DNA of 34,287 bases from Thecamonas trahens ATCC 50062 (lineage: Eukaryota > Apusozoa > Apusomonadida > Apusomonadidae): assembly GCF_000142905.1 (NCBI RefSeq), contig NW_013657639.1:86959-121245 (forward strand), read 5' to 3'. Position numbers and translations under genes: made by a program. The notes under the pieces were generated by a model. It ran no database searches. It was not told the DNA's origin and saw only the letters and a list, made by a program, of their open reading frames with translations. How positions within the stretch are numbered: the first letter of the stretch is position 1; each line of letters opens with the position of its first letter. Of the stretch, positions 17,797 to 28,386 are shown piece after piece.

Positions 17797-17802
17797 AGTG
17801 AT

Positions 17803-20800
17803 TTAGCTCTGCGTCGCCGACGCATACACCGAGTCAATGGTGGCGAGTAGGTGTGAGAGGTCAGGCGCGGGCGGCGTCGGCGGGAGGGCGCGGAGCTGCT
17901 GCAAGAGTGCGGCAGCCGAAGTCGCTGAGGCGGCAGCGGCGGTGCGGAAAGTGTTCACCTCCGAGTGGGTCCTAAGCAGGTCGGTCTCGAGCGTGGCCTT
18001 GGCCTCGACAGCAGCCTCAAGCTCTGCCTCGAGCATGGTCTTGGCGTCAGCAGCTGACTGCAGGGTCTCAATCTCGGCGCGAGCAGCCATAAGCTCTGCC
18101 TCGAGCGTGGCATTGGCGTCGGCAGCAACGGACTGCAGGGTCTCGATCTCGGCGCGGGCAGCCTCAAGCTCTGCCTCGAGCGTGGCATTGGCATCGGCAG
18201 CAACGGACTGCAGGGTCTCGATCTTGGCGCGGGCAGCATCGAGTTCGGTCTCGAGCGTGGCCTTGGCCTCAACAGCAGCCTCAAGCTCTGCCTCGAGCGT
18301 GGCCTTGGCGTCAGCAGAAGCTTCAAGCTCTACCTCGAGCGAGGCCTTGGCCTTGGCAGTAGCCTCAAGCTCTGCCTCGAGCGTGGCCTTGGCGTCAACA
18401 GCTGACTGCAGGGTCCCGCTCTCGGCGCGGGCAGCCTCAAGCTCTGCCTCGAGCGTGGCCTTGACGTCAGTCGCGGACTGCAGGGTCTCGATCTCGGTGT
18501 GGGTAGCTTCGAGCTCTGCCTCGAGCGTAGCCTTAGCGTCAGCAGTAGCTTCAAGCTCTGCCTCGAGCGAGGCCTTGGCCTCGACAGTAGCCTCAAGCTC
18601 TGCCTCGAGCGTGGCCTTGGCGTCAACAGCTGACTGCAGGGTTTCGATCTCGGCGCGGGCAGCCTCGAGTTCTGCCTCGAGCGTGGCCTTGGCGTCAGCA
18701 GCTGACTGCAGGGTCTCGATCTCGGTGCGGGCAGCCTCGAGATCGGTCTCGAGTGTGGCCTTGGCCTCGACAGCAACGGACTGCAGGGTCTCGATCTCGG
18801 CGCGGGCAGCCTCAAGCTCTGCCTCGAGCGCGGCCTTGGCCTCGACAGTAGCCTCAAGCTCTGCCTCGAGCGTGGCCTTGGCGTCAACAGCTGACTGCAG
18901 GGTTTCGATCTCGGCGCGGGCAGCCTCAAGCTCTGCCTCGAGCGTGGCCTTGGCCTCGACAGTAGCCTCAAGCTCTGCCTCGAGCGTGGCCTTGGCGTCA
19001 ACAGCTGACTGCAGGGTTTCGATCTCGGCGCGGGCAGCCTCGAGTTCTGCCTCGAGCGTGGCCTTGGCGTCAGCAGCTGACTGCAGGGTCTCGATCTCGG
19101 TGCGGGCAGCCTCGAGATCGGTCTCGAGTGTGGCCTTGGCCTCGACAGCAACGGACTGCAGGGTCTCGATCTCGGCGCGGGCAGCCTCGAGATCAGTCTC
19201 GAGCGTGGCCTTGGCCTCGACAGTAGCCTCAAGCTCTGCCTCGAGCGTGGCCTTGGCGTCAACAGCTGACTGCAGGGTTTCGATCTCGGCGCGGGCAGCC
19301 TCGAGTTCTGCCTCGAGCGTGGCCTTGGCCTCGACAGCAGCCTCGAGATCGGTCTCGAGTGTGGCCTTGGCGTCAACAGCTGACTGCAGGGTTTCAATCT
19401 CGGCGCGGGCAGCCTCAAGCTCTACCTCGAGCGTGGCCTTGGCCTCGACAGCAGCCTCGAGTTCGGTCTCGAGCGTGGCCTTGGCCTCGACAGCTGACTG
19501 CAGGGTCTCGATCTCGGTGCGGGCAGCCTCGAGATCGGTCTCGAGCGTGACCTTGGCCTCGACAGCAGCTTCAAGCTCTGCCTCGAGCGTGGCATTGGCG
19601 TCAACAGCTGACTGCAGGGTTTCGATCTCGGCGCGGGCAGCCTCGAGTTCTGCCTCGAGCGTGGCCTTGGCGTCAGCAGCTGACTGCAGGGTCTCGATCT
19701 CGGTGCGGGCAGCCTCGAGATCGGTCTCGAGTGTGGCCTTGGCCTCGACAGCAACGGACTGCAGGGTCTCGATCTCGGCGCGGGCAGCCTCGAGATCAGT
19801 CTCGAGCGTGGCCTTGGCCTCGACAGTAGCCTCAAGCTCTGCCTCGAGCGTGGCATTGGCGTTAGCAGCTGACTGCAGGGTCTCGATCTCGGCGTGGGCA
19901 GCCTCGAGATCAGTCTCGAGCGTGGCCTTGGCCTCGACAGCAGCCTCGAGATCAGTCTCGAGCGTGACCTTAGCGTCAGCAGCTGACTGCAGGGTCTCGA
20001 TCTCGGCGCGAGCAGCCTCGAGATCGGTCTCGAGTGTGGCCTTGGCCTCGACAGCAACGGACTGCAGGGTCTCGATCTCGGCGCGGGCAGCCTCAAGCTC
20101 TGCCTCGAGCGTGGCCTTGGCCTCGATAGCAGCCTCGAGTTCGGTCTCGAGCGTGGCCTTGGCGTCAGCAGCTGACTGCAGGGTCTCGATCTCGGTGCGG
20201 GCAGCCTCGAGATCGGTCTCGAGTGTGGCCTTGGCCTCGACAGCAGCTTCAAGCTCTGCCTCGAGCGTGGCCTTGGCGTCAGCAGAAGCTTCAAGCTCAA
20301 CCTCGAGCGAGGCCTTGGCCTCGACAGTAGCCTCAAACTCTGCCTCGAGCGTGACCTTGGCCTCGACAGCAGCTTCAAGCTCTGCCTCGAGCGTGGCATT
20401 GGCGTCAACAGCTGACTGCAGGGTTTCGATCTCGGCGCGGGCAGCCTCAAGCTCTACCTCGAGCGTGGCCTTGGCCTCGACAGCAGCCTCGAGTTCGGTC
20501 TCGAGCGTGGCCTTGGCCTCGACAGCTGACTGCAGGGTCTCGATCTTGGCGTGGGCAGCCTCGAGTTCGGTCTCGAGCGTGGCCTTGGCCTCGACAGCAG
20601 CTTCAAGCTCTGCCTCGAGCGTGGCATTGGCGTCAACAGCTGACTGCAGGGTTTCGATCTCGGCGCGGGCAGCCTCGAGTTCTGCCTCGAGCGTGGCCTT
20701 GGCCTCGACAGCAACGGACTGCAGGGTCTCGATCTCGGCGCGGGCAGCCTCAAGCTCTGCCTCGAGCGTGGCCTTGGCCTCGACAGCAGCCTCGAGATCA

Positions 20801-23800
20801 GTCTCGAGCGTGGCCTTGGCCTCGACAGCAGCATCGAGATCAGTCTCGAGCATGACCTTAGCGTCAGCAGCTGACTGCAGGGTCTCAATCTCGGCGTGAG
20901 CAGCTTCAAGCTCTGCCTCGAGCGTGGCATTGGCATCGGCAGCAACGGACTGCAGGGTCTCGATCTCGGCGCGGGCAGCCTCAAGCTCTGCCTCGAGCGT
21001 GGCCTTGGCCTCGACAGCAGCCTCGAGATCGGTCTCGAGTGTGGCCTTGGCGTCAACAGCTGACTGCAGGGTTTCGATCTCGGCGCGGGCAGCCTCAAGC
21101 TCTACCTCGAGCGTGGCCTTGGCCTCGATAGCAGCTTCAAGCTCTACCTCGAGCGTGGCCTTGGCCTCAACAGCAGCCTCAAGCTCTGCCTCGAGCGTGG
21201 CCTTGGCCTCGACAGCAGCCTCGAGTTCGGTCTCGAGCGTGGCCTTGGCGTCAGCAGAAGCTTCAAGCTCTACCTCGAGCGAGGCCTTGGCCTCGACAGT
21301 AGCCTCAAGCTCTGCCTCGAGCGTGGCCTTGGCGTCAACAGCTGACTGCAGGGTCTCGCTCTCGGCGCGGGCAGCCTCAAGCTCTGCCTCGAGCGTGGCC
21401 TTGACGTCAGTCGCGGACTGCAGGGTCTCGATCTCGGTGTGGGTAGCTTCGAGCTCTGCCTCGAGCGTAGCCTTAGCGTCAGCAGTAGCTTCAAGCTCTG
21501 CCTCGAGCGAGGCCTTGGCCTCGACAGTAGCCTCAAGCTCTGCCTCGAGCGTGGCCTTGGCGTCAACAGCTGACTGCAGGGTTTCGATCTCGGTGCGGGC
21601 AGCCTCGAGATCAGTCTCGAGCGTGGCCTTGGCCTCGACAGCAGCCTCGAGTTCGGTCTCGAGTGTGGCCTTGGCCTCGACAGCTGACTGCAGGGTCTCG
21701 ATCTCGGCGTGGGCAGCCTCGAGATCGGTCTCGAGCGTGGCCTTGGCCTCGACAGCTGACTGCAGGGTCTCGATCTCGGTGCGGGCAGCCTCGAGATCAG
21801 TCTCGAGCGTGGCCTTGGCCTCGACAGCAGCATCGAGATCGGTCTCGAGCGTGGCCTTGGCGTCAACAGCTGACTGCAGGGTCTCGATCTCGGCGCGGGC
21901 AGCCTCGAGTTCGGTATCGAGCGTGGTCTTGGCCTCGACGACTGACTGAAGAGCCGCGATCTCGGCGCGGGCTGCCTCGAGATCGGCCTCAAATCTCGCT
22001 TGTTTGGCGAGTAGCTCAGCGCGTGCAGAGACCAACTCGTCCTCGACAGATGAGTTGTTCTTTGATTGCTCGCGCAGCGCGTCGATGACAGAGCTCTGGA
22101 CTTGGATCTTGCTGCTCATTTCCAGAGCTTCCAACTGTCGCTGCTCGGCATTAGCCTTAGCGTCAACAAGCTCAGCCTTGGCGCTATCCAGCTCTGCCTC
22201 CCACTCGGCGGCGTGCTCGGCTCTAACTTTGACATCAGTCATGGCCACAGCCAGCTGAGCCTCCAGCTCGATCACGCGCCCAGCATCGGCCTCGGCCTTG
22301 GCCTTTGCCACATCTAGTTCAGCCTTCAGCTCGGCCACACGCTCAGCATCGGCCTTAGCATCGGCAAGCTGAGCCTCGGCCGCCTCAAGTTGTACAATAG
22401 CACGCTTGGCATCGGCCTTGGCCTCCCCAAGCTCAACCTTGGCCTTCTCCAGCTCGGCTTCAACCTGGCCTACCTGCAAAACTTGGTCCTCGGCCGCTGC
22501 CAGCGCAGACTGCACCTCGGCAAGCGCCGCCAGTGTCTGCTGCTGCGCTGTCTCTGCGCTTGCCACGTCAGCCTCGAGCTCACCCACGTGCGCAACCTCG
22601 GCCTCGAGCACCGCCACTCGCTGCGCATCGGCCTCTAGACTTGCGCATCTCGCCCTCAGAGCCCGCATCTCCGACTCGAGTGCCACCTGCGCCTCATGCG
22701 CAACCTGGAGCTCGGCCTCGAGCCCAAACCGCTCGTCCACCGCCGCGCGCAACGAGCTCACGACCCTTGCCCGCTGCTCGGCCTCGGCCATCAGCATGTC
22801 GACACGAGACTCGAGCCCAAACTTATCTTCCATCTCGGCACGGAGCTTGCTGATGACTTCGTCCTGCATCGTCGTCTTGGACTCCAGCCGCGCCCTCGAC
22901 TGCTCGGCCTGTGCAAGCTCCTGCTCGCGCATCTCGAGTTGGGCCTGAAGCGCCTCGCTCTCGCGCCACGCATCTTGCGCCGCCGCCGCCCGATGGGCTT
23001 CCTGTAACTTGCCGCGCAGGACCTCGATGCGCTTTTCAAGCCCCTTTTGATCCTCCGTCAGCTCCTCCAGCTCCAGCTCCAGCTGCTCGACATGCTCCTC
23101 TCTGGCACGCAACTGCATCCGCACATCGCGGTTCCGTGCGCGAAGGCTCTCGATCTCGGTCGCCGCTGCCGTGCACCTATGGCAAATGCTGCTGCTGCCT
23201 CCCTCCCTGACATCGCCTGCCTTGACGTCGTCCACAAGCCCCTCGAGCTTGGCCTTCAGCCACTCGGCGCCACGCCGAGCCTGCACAACGTCTTCCAGCT
23301 CCATCACTCGCGTGCGGAGCTTGGCAATGACGCCCACCTGGGCTTCAATCGTCTCGAACGCCTGTACCTGCGCCAGTTGCGCACCTGCCTCGACCTCGCG
23401 GATTCGTACCGCCAGCTGCCCAGCTTCAGCCTGCGCTAGCGACGCACTCGAGCTTGCCTGCCGCTCCATCGCGCTCGCCATCGCCGCAATCCGCGCTTGC
23501 GCCGCTGCGTGCGCCTCTGCCACCTCGCTCCGCGCCTTGACTAAAGCATCCGACAGCCTGCTCACCGACGCCTCAGCGGCTTCGGCGGCAGCCACCGCAT
23601 CGCGCGTGTGCTGTCGCTCCTCGGCTAGCATCCGCTGCGATTCACGCAGTTCGCGCTTGAGCCCGGCAATCTCCAGGTTCGCGGCAACAAGCTTCCCTGC
23701 ACTCTCTTCGGCGTGCTCAATGAGCTCGCTGCGCTCCGCCTCGCGCGAGCTGAGTTCTGCCACCTCGCGCCGCAGACGGGCGTTCTCTTGCCGCAGCCGC

Positions 23801-24384
23801 ACGCCCTCGACCTTGGCGTCGCTGGACGTCAGGCTCGAGCCCTGCCCTATTCCAGGCTCACTATCACGCTCACGTTGACGCCCATGCTCGCGTCTGCGCT
23901 CGCGCTTTCGCCGCTGTCGGTTCAGCTCGTCCTCGGTCGCCCGCGCGCGCTTCAGCAGCGCGTCGCGGCTTCCGGCCTCACCCTCTCCTGCGAGCATCGC
24001 ACGCAGCTGCGCCTCACGTGCCCGCGACTCCTCCAGCTCGGCGGCGAGAGCAGACGCCCGCGCCCGCTCCGACGCCCACTTTTGCTTCACCCGCATGGCC
24101 GCTGCCGCCGCATCAGCTGCCTCACGGTGCATCGTCGGCGAGTTGAGCGCCAGCGCCTGCATCGTCAGCGGGCTGCTCCGTGCCACCTTGGATGGCGAGT
24201 CCAGGCTTGCCTCACGCATCGACCACTGGGCCAAGAGCTGCAATCTCCGCGCCTTGGCCGAAGCCGTCGGCGCCGGAGAGCGGGCAATCGCCGGTGACGA
24301 CGACGACGATGACGACGATGACGACGACGACACCGACACCGGGGACGTCGCCCTCGCTCCGTCCGAGCCACTCGCCAGACCCAT
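17803..24384 (-). CDS. Giant repetitive coiled-coil protein (~2193 residues)
   Basis: I do not recognise an orthologue. From the ATG at 24384 (MGLASGSDGARATSPVSV) the protein has a poly-Ser tract, a Ser/Pro-rich N-terminus, a basic patch (RQRRKRERRREHGRQRER), ordinary long coiled coil, then about 1300 residues of near-identical repeats built from LEAAVEAKATLETD and RAEIETLQSAVDAKATLE, and a short non-repetitive tail with LLQQLRALPPTPPAPDL. A Cys-His-Arg-Cys motif (codons at 23173-23184) sits in a break between coiled-coil stretches. The frame is open further upstream, but there codon use switches to AGA, GGA and GGT and the residues become Trp/Gly/Arg-rich, which looks like 5' leader; the other upstream ATG is at 24579. 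There is no intron. A filamentous scaffold or cytoskeletal role is a guess from structure only. It ends 6 bp from the antiporter stop. Confidence 0.85.
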   Translation of the reverse strand: MGLASGSDGARATSPVSVSSSSSSSSSSSSPAIARSPAPTASAKARRLQLLAQWSMREASLDSPSKVARSSPLTMQALALNSPTMHREAADAAAAAMRVKQKWASERARASALAAELEESRAREAQLRAMLAGEGEAGSRDALLKRARATEDELNRQRRKRERRREHGRQRERDSEPGIGQGSSLTSSDAKVEGVRLRQENARLRREVAELSSREAERSELIEHAEESAGKLVAANLEIAGLKRELRESQRMLAEERQHTRDAVAAAEAAEASVSRLSDALVKARSEVAEAHAAAQARIAAMASAMERQASSSASLAQAEAGQLAVRIREVEAGAQLAQVQAFETIEAQVGVIAKLRTRVMELEDVVQARRGAEWLKAKLEGLVDDVKAGDVREGGSSSICHRCTAAATEIESLRARNRDVRMQLRAREEHVEQLELELEELTEDQKGLEKRIEVLRGKLQEAHRAAAAQDAWRESEALQAQLEMREQELAQAEQSRARLESKTTMQDEVISKLRAEMEDKFGLESRVDMLMAEAEQRARVVSSLRAAVDERFGLEAELQVAHEAQVALESEMRALRARCASLEADAQRVAVLEAEVAHVGELEADVASAETAQQQTLAALAEVQSALAAAEDQVLQVGQVEAELEKAKVELGEAKADAKRAIVQLEAAEAQLADAKADAERVAELKAELDVAKAKAEADAGRVIELEAQLAVAMTDVKVRAEHAAEWEAELDSAKAELVDAKANAEQRQLEALEMSSKIQVQSSVIDALREQSKNNSSVEDELVSARAELLAKQARFEADLEAARAEIAALQSVVEAKTTLDTELEAARAEIETLQSAVDAKATLETDLDAAVEAKATLETDLEAARTEIETLQSAVEAKATLETDLEAAHAEIETLQSAVEAKATLETELEAAVEAKATLETDLEAARTEIETLQSAVDAKATLEAELEATVEAKASLEAELEATADAKATLEAELEATHTEIETLQSATDVKATLEAELEAARAESETLQSAVDAKATLEAELEATVEAKASLEVELEASADAKATLETELEAAVEAKATLEAELEAAVEAKATLEVELEAAIEAKATLEVELEAARAEIETLQSAVDAKATLETDLEAAVEAKATLEAELEAARAEIETLQSVAADANATLEAELEAAHAEIETLQSAADAKVMLETDLDAAVEAKATLETDLEAAVEAKATLEAELEAARAEIETLQSVAVEAKATLEAELEAARAEIETLQSAVDANATLEAELEAAVEAKATLETELEAAHAKIETLQSAVEAKATLETELEAAVEAKATLEVELEAARAEIETLQSAVDANATLEAELEAAVEAKVTLEAEFEATVEAKASLEVELEASADAKATLEAELEAAVEAKATLETDLEAARTEIETLQSAADAKATLETELEAAIEAKATLEAELEAARAEIETLQSVAVEAKATLETDLEAARAEIETLQSAADAKVTLETDLEAAVEAKATLETDLEAAHAEIETLQSAANANATLEAELEATVEAKATLETDLEAARAEIETLQSVAVEAKATLETDLEAARTEIETLQSAADAKATLEAELEAARAEIETLQSAVDANATLEAELEAAVEAKVTLETDLEAARTEIETLQSAVEAKATLETELEAAVEAKATLEVELEAARAEIETLQSAVDAKATLETDLEAAVEAKATLEAELEAARAEIETLQSAVDAKATLEAELEATVEAKATLETDLEAARAEIETLQSVAVEAKATLETDLEAARTEIETLQSAADAKATLEAELEAARAEIETLQSAVDAKATLEAELEATVEAKATLEAELEAARAEIETLQSAVDAKATLEAELEATVEAKAALEAELEAARAEIETLQSVAVEAKATLETDLEAARTEIETLQSAADAKATLEAELEAARAEIETLQSAVDAKATLEAELEATVEAKASLEAELEATADAKATLEAELEATHTEIETLQSATDVKATLEAELEAARAESGTLQSAVDAKATLEAELEATAKAKASLEVELEASADAKATLEAELEAAVEAKATLETELDAARAKIETLQSVAADANATLEAELEAARAEIETLQSVAADANATLEAELMAARAEIETLQSAADAKTMLEAELEAAVEAKATLETDLLRTHSEVNTFRTAAAASATSAAALLQQLRALPPTPPAPDLSHLLATIDSVYASATQS
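17985..21990. repeat. Coding tandem-repeat tract of the coiled-coil gene (42-, 72- and 75-bp units)
   Basis: About 4 kb of tandem units read on the minus strand. Short units of 14 residues (two heptads, AVEAKATLETDLEA type) mix irregularly with units of 24 residues (adding RAEIETLQSA) and a few of 25 (an extra Val in QSVAVEAK, or an extra Ala in QSVAADAN). Nearly every unit contains CTCGAG. Because all three period lengths are multiples of three and the codons are GC-ending, several other frames are stop-free for kilobases. Confidence 0.95.
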
Positions 24385-24845
24385 ACCACTTCCTCTCACT
24401 TCCCGCCTTCGCCACGGCCTCCCTCCAGCCTCTCCACCCACAGCCCTTTGCTTTGCCGTCTTTCTAGCCCTCCGACCTGCACCACCACTACCAGTGCCCT
24501 CGTTGCGCTCTTGGCGCCATCGACGTCCGCCGCCGGCGCCCGTCCGTAGCTGCGTGGCCCAACCCCCGCACCCACCCATCCACCCATCCACCCACGCCCA
24601 AGCCCACGCCTGTGAGTCCCCCTCCTCCCCCTCCTCCACTAGCTCTCAACCCACTCCGAGTCCTACGTACCCTGTCGCGTGACATGGCTCTCACTTGCTC
24701 GCGGCACCCGTGTCACGGTCGAGTCTGGTGCTGACCGCTGCCGACGACACGCCGCGCCACTCACACTCAGTCATCGCCCCTACTCTGTCGCGGATCATCG
24801 CTGGTTGACTCGCTGGTTTACCGCACACACACTGGCTTGCGCCGA
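24385..24845. promoter_or_regulatory. Spacer between IPP isomerase and the coiled-coil gene
   Basis: Both neighbours run on the minus strand, so this holds the 3' end of the isomerase transcript and the promoter and leader of the coiled-coil gene. It includes a CCATCCAC-type short repeat around 24575-24595 and CT-rich stretches. No gene is supported. Confidence 0.6.
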
Positions 24846-26043
<1,198 letters not shown>

Positions 26044-28386
26044 CTACCTTGGAGGTGACAAGAGACCCAGGCTCTTGATCTTGTGCTGCGGAGAGTAGCG
26101 TGAGGTCAGCGGAACGCGCGAACGGGGCATCCGCGACGACGACTGGGTCGTGGTGCTCACGGTGGAGGCGGCAAAGGCCGATGAGACGCGTGAGGCTATA
26201 GCCGAAACTGGGACCCGATACTTTCGGCTGGTGGCGGCTCCGGTGCCCGATCGGGAGGTTCCGGTCGGGTACGGCCGATCGAGCCGCTCCTCGAGGAGTT
26301 TGGACCGCGACGGCGGCTCAAAGACAGTGCGAGCAGTCCCGCCGGACGTGTGCGGCCTGCTGCGGGATGTGCGCGTGCGTGCGGCGCTGGACGCCGCCAC
26401 CGACGATCGAGCTTGCGGCGGATCCCATGACGGCAGCGCCCGTGTGCGGTTGCCAAGGGCGCCGTATGCATTGGCCACTCCCTTGGAGTCTGACGAGGCC
26501 GCAACGTGTCGCGGCTGGGTGAACGCTGTGGTCAGGTCGCGCGCACCCCGAAAGTGCGCATCGGTCTCGGCCTGCTTGATCAGCGCCGGCGACTTGAAAG
26601 CTGAGACCAGCGCGCGCTTGACCGGCGACGACGTCCGCGCCCGCTGCGGCGCCGCCGAGCTCGCTGGCCGCGACGACATGATGCCGCCACCGAGCTTGCC
26701 ACCGATCACCGACCGCTTTTTGATCTTGACAGTCTCTGCGGCAAACGGGCCCGAGTCGAGCTTGCGCAGAAAGTCGTTGTGAAGTTTGGCGAGGTCAGAC
26801 TCTGTCGACCGCGCCGTCTTGGCGCCGTCGGCCCGTGAGACCCCAAGCGCGGCGTTAACGGCGTCAAACAGCGGCGGCGGAGCCGGAGGCATAAGCCCAC
26901 TACTGGTCTGCGGACGGCCCCCGGCAGCAAGCTGGGCCCGGATCCGGGCCTGGTACGTCGGCGGTGGTGGTGGTGCACCACCAACACCTGGACGAGCCTG
27001 ACTCGGTCGCCGCGACGAGCGGGTTGTCACAGTTCGCGGCTGCGGTGCAATCACCGGCGGCGCAAAGCCGAGCGTGGATGAGACCGTGGCGCGCGCAGTA
27101 GCCGCCGGTGCCGGCGGCGCCGACGACGCCTTCTCGCCCGCACGATCAAATACCGAAGGCAGCGACGTAAGAAGATTCGGGGCTTTGAACACATCGGTCC
27201 GGGTCTTGGTCTCTTTTTGAAGCTCAGCGCTCCAGGATGCAACAAGCTCCGATGCTGATGGCTGGCCGCGGCTTGCCACAGACGCCGTCACGCTCGGCGC
27301 CGGCCGCATGTTGGGCATCCGTTGGCGTGTCTTGCCCGATGGTGAGAACGCCAGCCGCGGCTCGTCGCGGTAGACCCTTTCCCGCCGCGCTGGCGACGAC
27401 GCCTGGCTCCTGGCCTCGGCCTTGGCCAGCGCTGCCACCGTCGAGCCGCCGGTACCCTCGTTGGCCGGCGGATGGAGAAGGCCTGAGCGCGGAAGCTGGA
27501 AGAGCGAGGCTGATTCGGACTCGGAGGCCTTGCCGCGCGCCCGTGCCTTGTCGAGCTTGCGGGGCTGGCCCGAGCTGTCGACGCGTGCGGTGCCAAAGGT
27601 CGGTGGGGCGTGGACCATGGCGAGGTGCTTGGGAGGGGCGGGAAGGTGCTTCGGCCCAACCTTGCGGGCGTACGGATCGCCGAGCTGGGCCTCCTTGGGC
27701 GTATCGAGAGTGTCTGTAGCCGCCTTGGCCTTGGCCGATCCGTCGAGCCGCATCGACGTCGCCCGGGTCTCGGTCACCAACGACGGGCGGAGCATGGGCA
27801 CAACCGGCGGCGACGGCGGGCGCTGATCCGGCCGCAGCACCGTCCGCGGATGCCGCCGCAACGAGATTCCGGTTTCAGAGGCAGCTGACTCGAGCAGCGG
27901 TGCCTTGGGCGCCGGCGATGGCGCAGCTGGCCGCTGGGCGAGGCCGCGCTCGGCCTCCCGGAGCTTATTCAGCTTCTCCTCAAACGCCTTGAACTTTGAC
28001 GAAGGCGGCGAGTACGCCACCGAGTTGTGGAGCAAAGACGACGGCGGGCGTGGCGGCGACTCGCCACCGCCGTTGATGGCGGAGATGGAGGCGACCGACG
28101 GGAGATCAAAGAGTGAAACCGAGTCGTCGCGGGTGGTCTTGCCCGTGGCCCTGCCACCGCCTCGGCGGGCTGCCGCCGGCAGCTGCTCACCGAGAAACGA
28201 GACCGATGCGTTCTCGTCACCACCAACATGCTCGCTGAACAGATCACTGTTACTAGCAGATGCTAGACTGGCTGCTGACGGTGAGCTCCGGCGTGTTGCC
28301 GCCAGGCTCGCCGACGACGATGCTGGGGTGTGGTGGGCGGCGAGGACGGGCGAGGCCAGGAAGTCCATGGACGGCTCGGACTCCAT
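26044..28386 (-). CDS. Unknown Ser/Ala/Pro-rich, mostly disordered protein
   Basis: I do not recognise this 780-residue protein. From the ATG at 28386 (MESEPSMDFLASPVLAAHH) it is rich in Ser, Ala, Pro and Arg, with no membrane segment and no clear catalytic domain. Two places repeat an acidic-Ser-SLFxLP pattern (DDSVSLFDLPS near the N-terminus and SESASLFQLPR mid-protein), which could be a docking motif. Short possible helices are FKAFEEKLNKLREAERGL, ASELVASWSAELQKETK and TESDLAKLHNDFLRKLDS. A poly-Pro stretch (GGAPPPPPTYQARIRAQL) and many SP/TP and RxxS sites suggest phosphorylation and scaffolding. The frame is open upstream to 28539 without an ATG. High third-position GC and a single open frame of 780 codons support real coding. 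It is divergent from the MPS1 kinase, with a ~580-bp shared control region. Confidence 0.75.
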   Translation of the reverse strand: MESEPSMDFLASPVLAAHHTPASSSASLAATRRSSPSAASLASASNSDLFSEHVGGDENASVSFLGEQLPAAARRGGGRATGKTTRDDSVSLFDLPSVASISAINGGGESPPRPPSSLLHNSVAYSPPSSKFKAFEEKLNKLREAERGLAQRPAAPSPAPKAPLLESAASETGISLRRHPRTVLRPDQRPPSPPVVPMLRPSLVTETRATSMRLDGSAKAKAATDTLDTPKEAQLGDPYARKVGPKHLPAPPKHLAMVHAPPTFGTARVDSSGQPRKLDKARARGKASESESASLFQLPRSGLLHPPANEGTGGSTVAALAKAEARSQASSPARRERVYRDEPRLAFSPSGKTRQRMPNMRPAPSVTASVASRGQPSASELVASWSAELQKETKTRTDVFKAPNLLTSLPSVFDRAGEKASSAPPAPAATARATVSSTLGFAPPVIAPQPRTVTTRSSRRPSQARPGVGGAPPPPPTYQARIRAQLAAGGRPQTSSGLMPPAPPPLFDAVNAALGVSRADGAKTARSTESDLAKLHNDFLRKLDSGPFAAETVKIKKRSVIGGKLGGGIMSSRPASSAAPQRARTSSPVKRALVSAFKSPALIKQAETDAHFRGARDLTTAFTQPRHVAASSDSKGVANAYGALGNRTRALPSWDPPQARSSVAASSAARTRTSRSRPHTSGGTARTVFEPPSRSKLLEERLDRPYPTGTSRSGTGAATSRKYRVPVSAIASRVSSAFAASTVSTTTQSSSRMPRSRVPLTSRYSPQHKIKSLGLLSPPR

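Noticed and set aside
17837-20899. 1020-codon plus-strand open frame, Ser/Ala-rich repeats
   Set aside because: Antisense of the coiled-coil repeats. Unit lengths are multiples of three and lack stops in several frames, so long open frames are expected by construction.
24385-24639. Trp/Gly/Arg-rich N-terminal extension of the coiled-coil protein
   Set aside because: Codon choice (AGA, GGA, GGT, AAG-rich) differs from the gene body, the outermost start is GTG, and it reads through CCATCCAC repeats.
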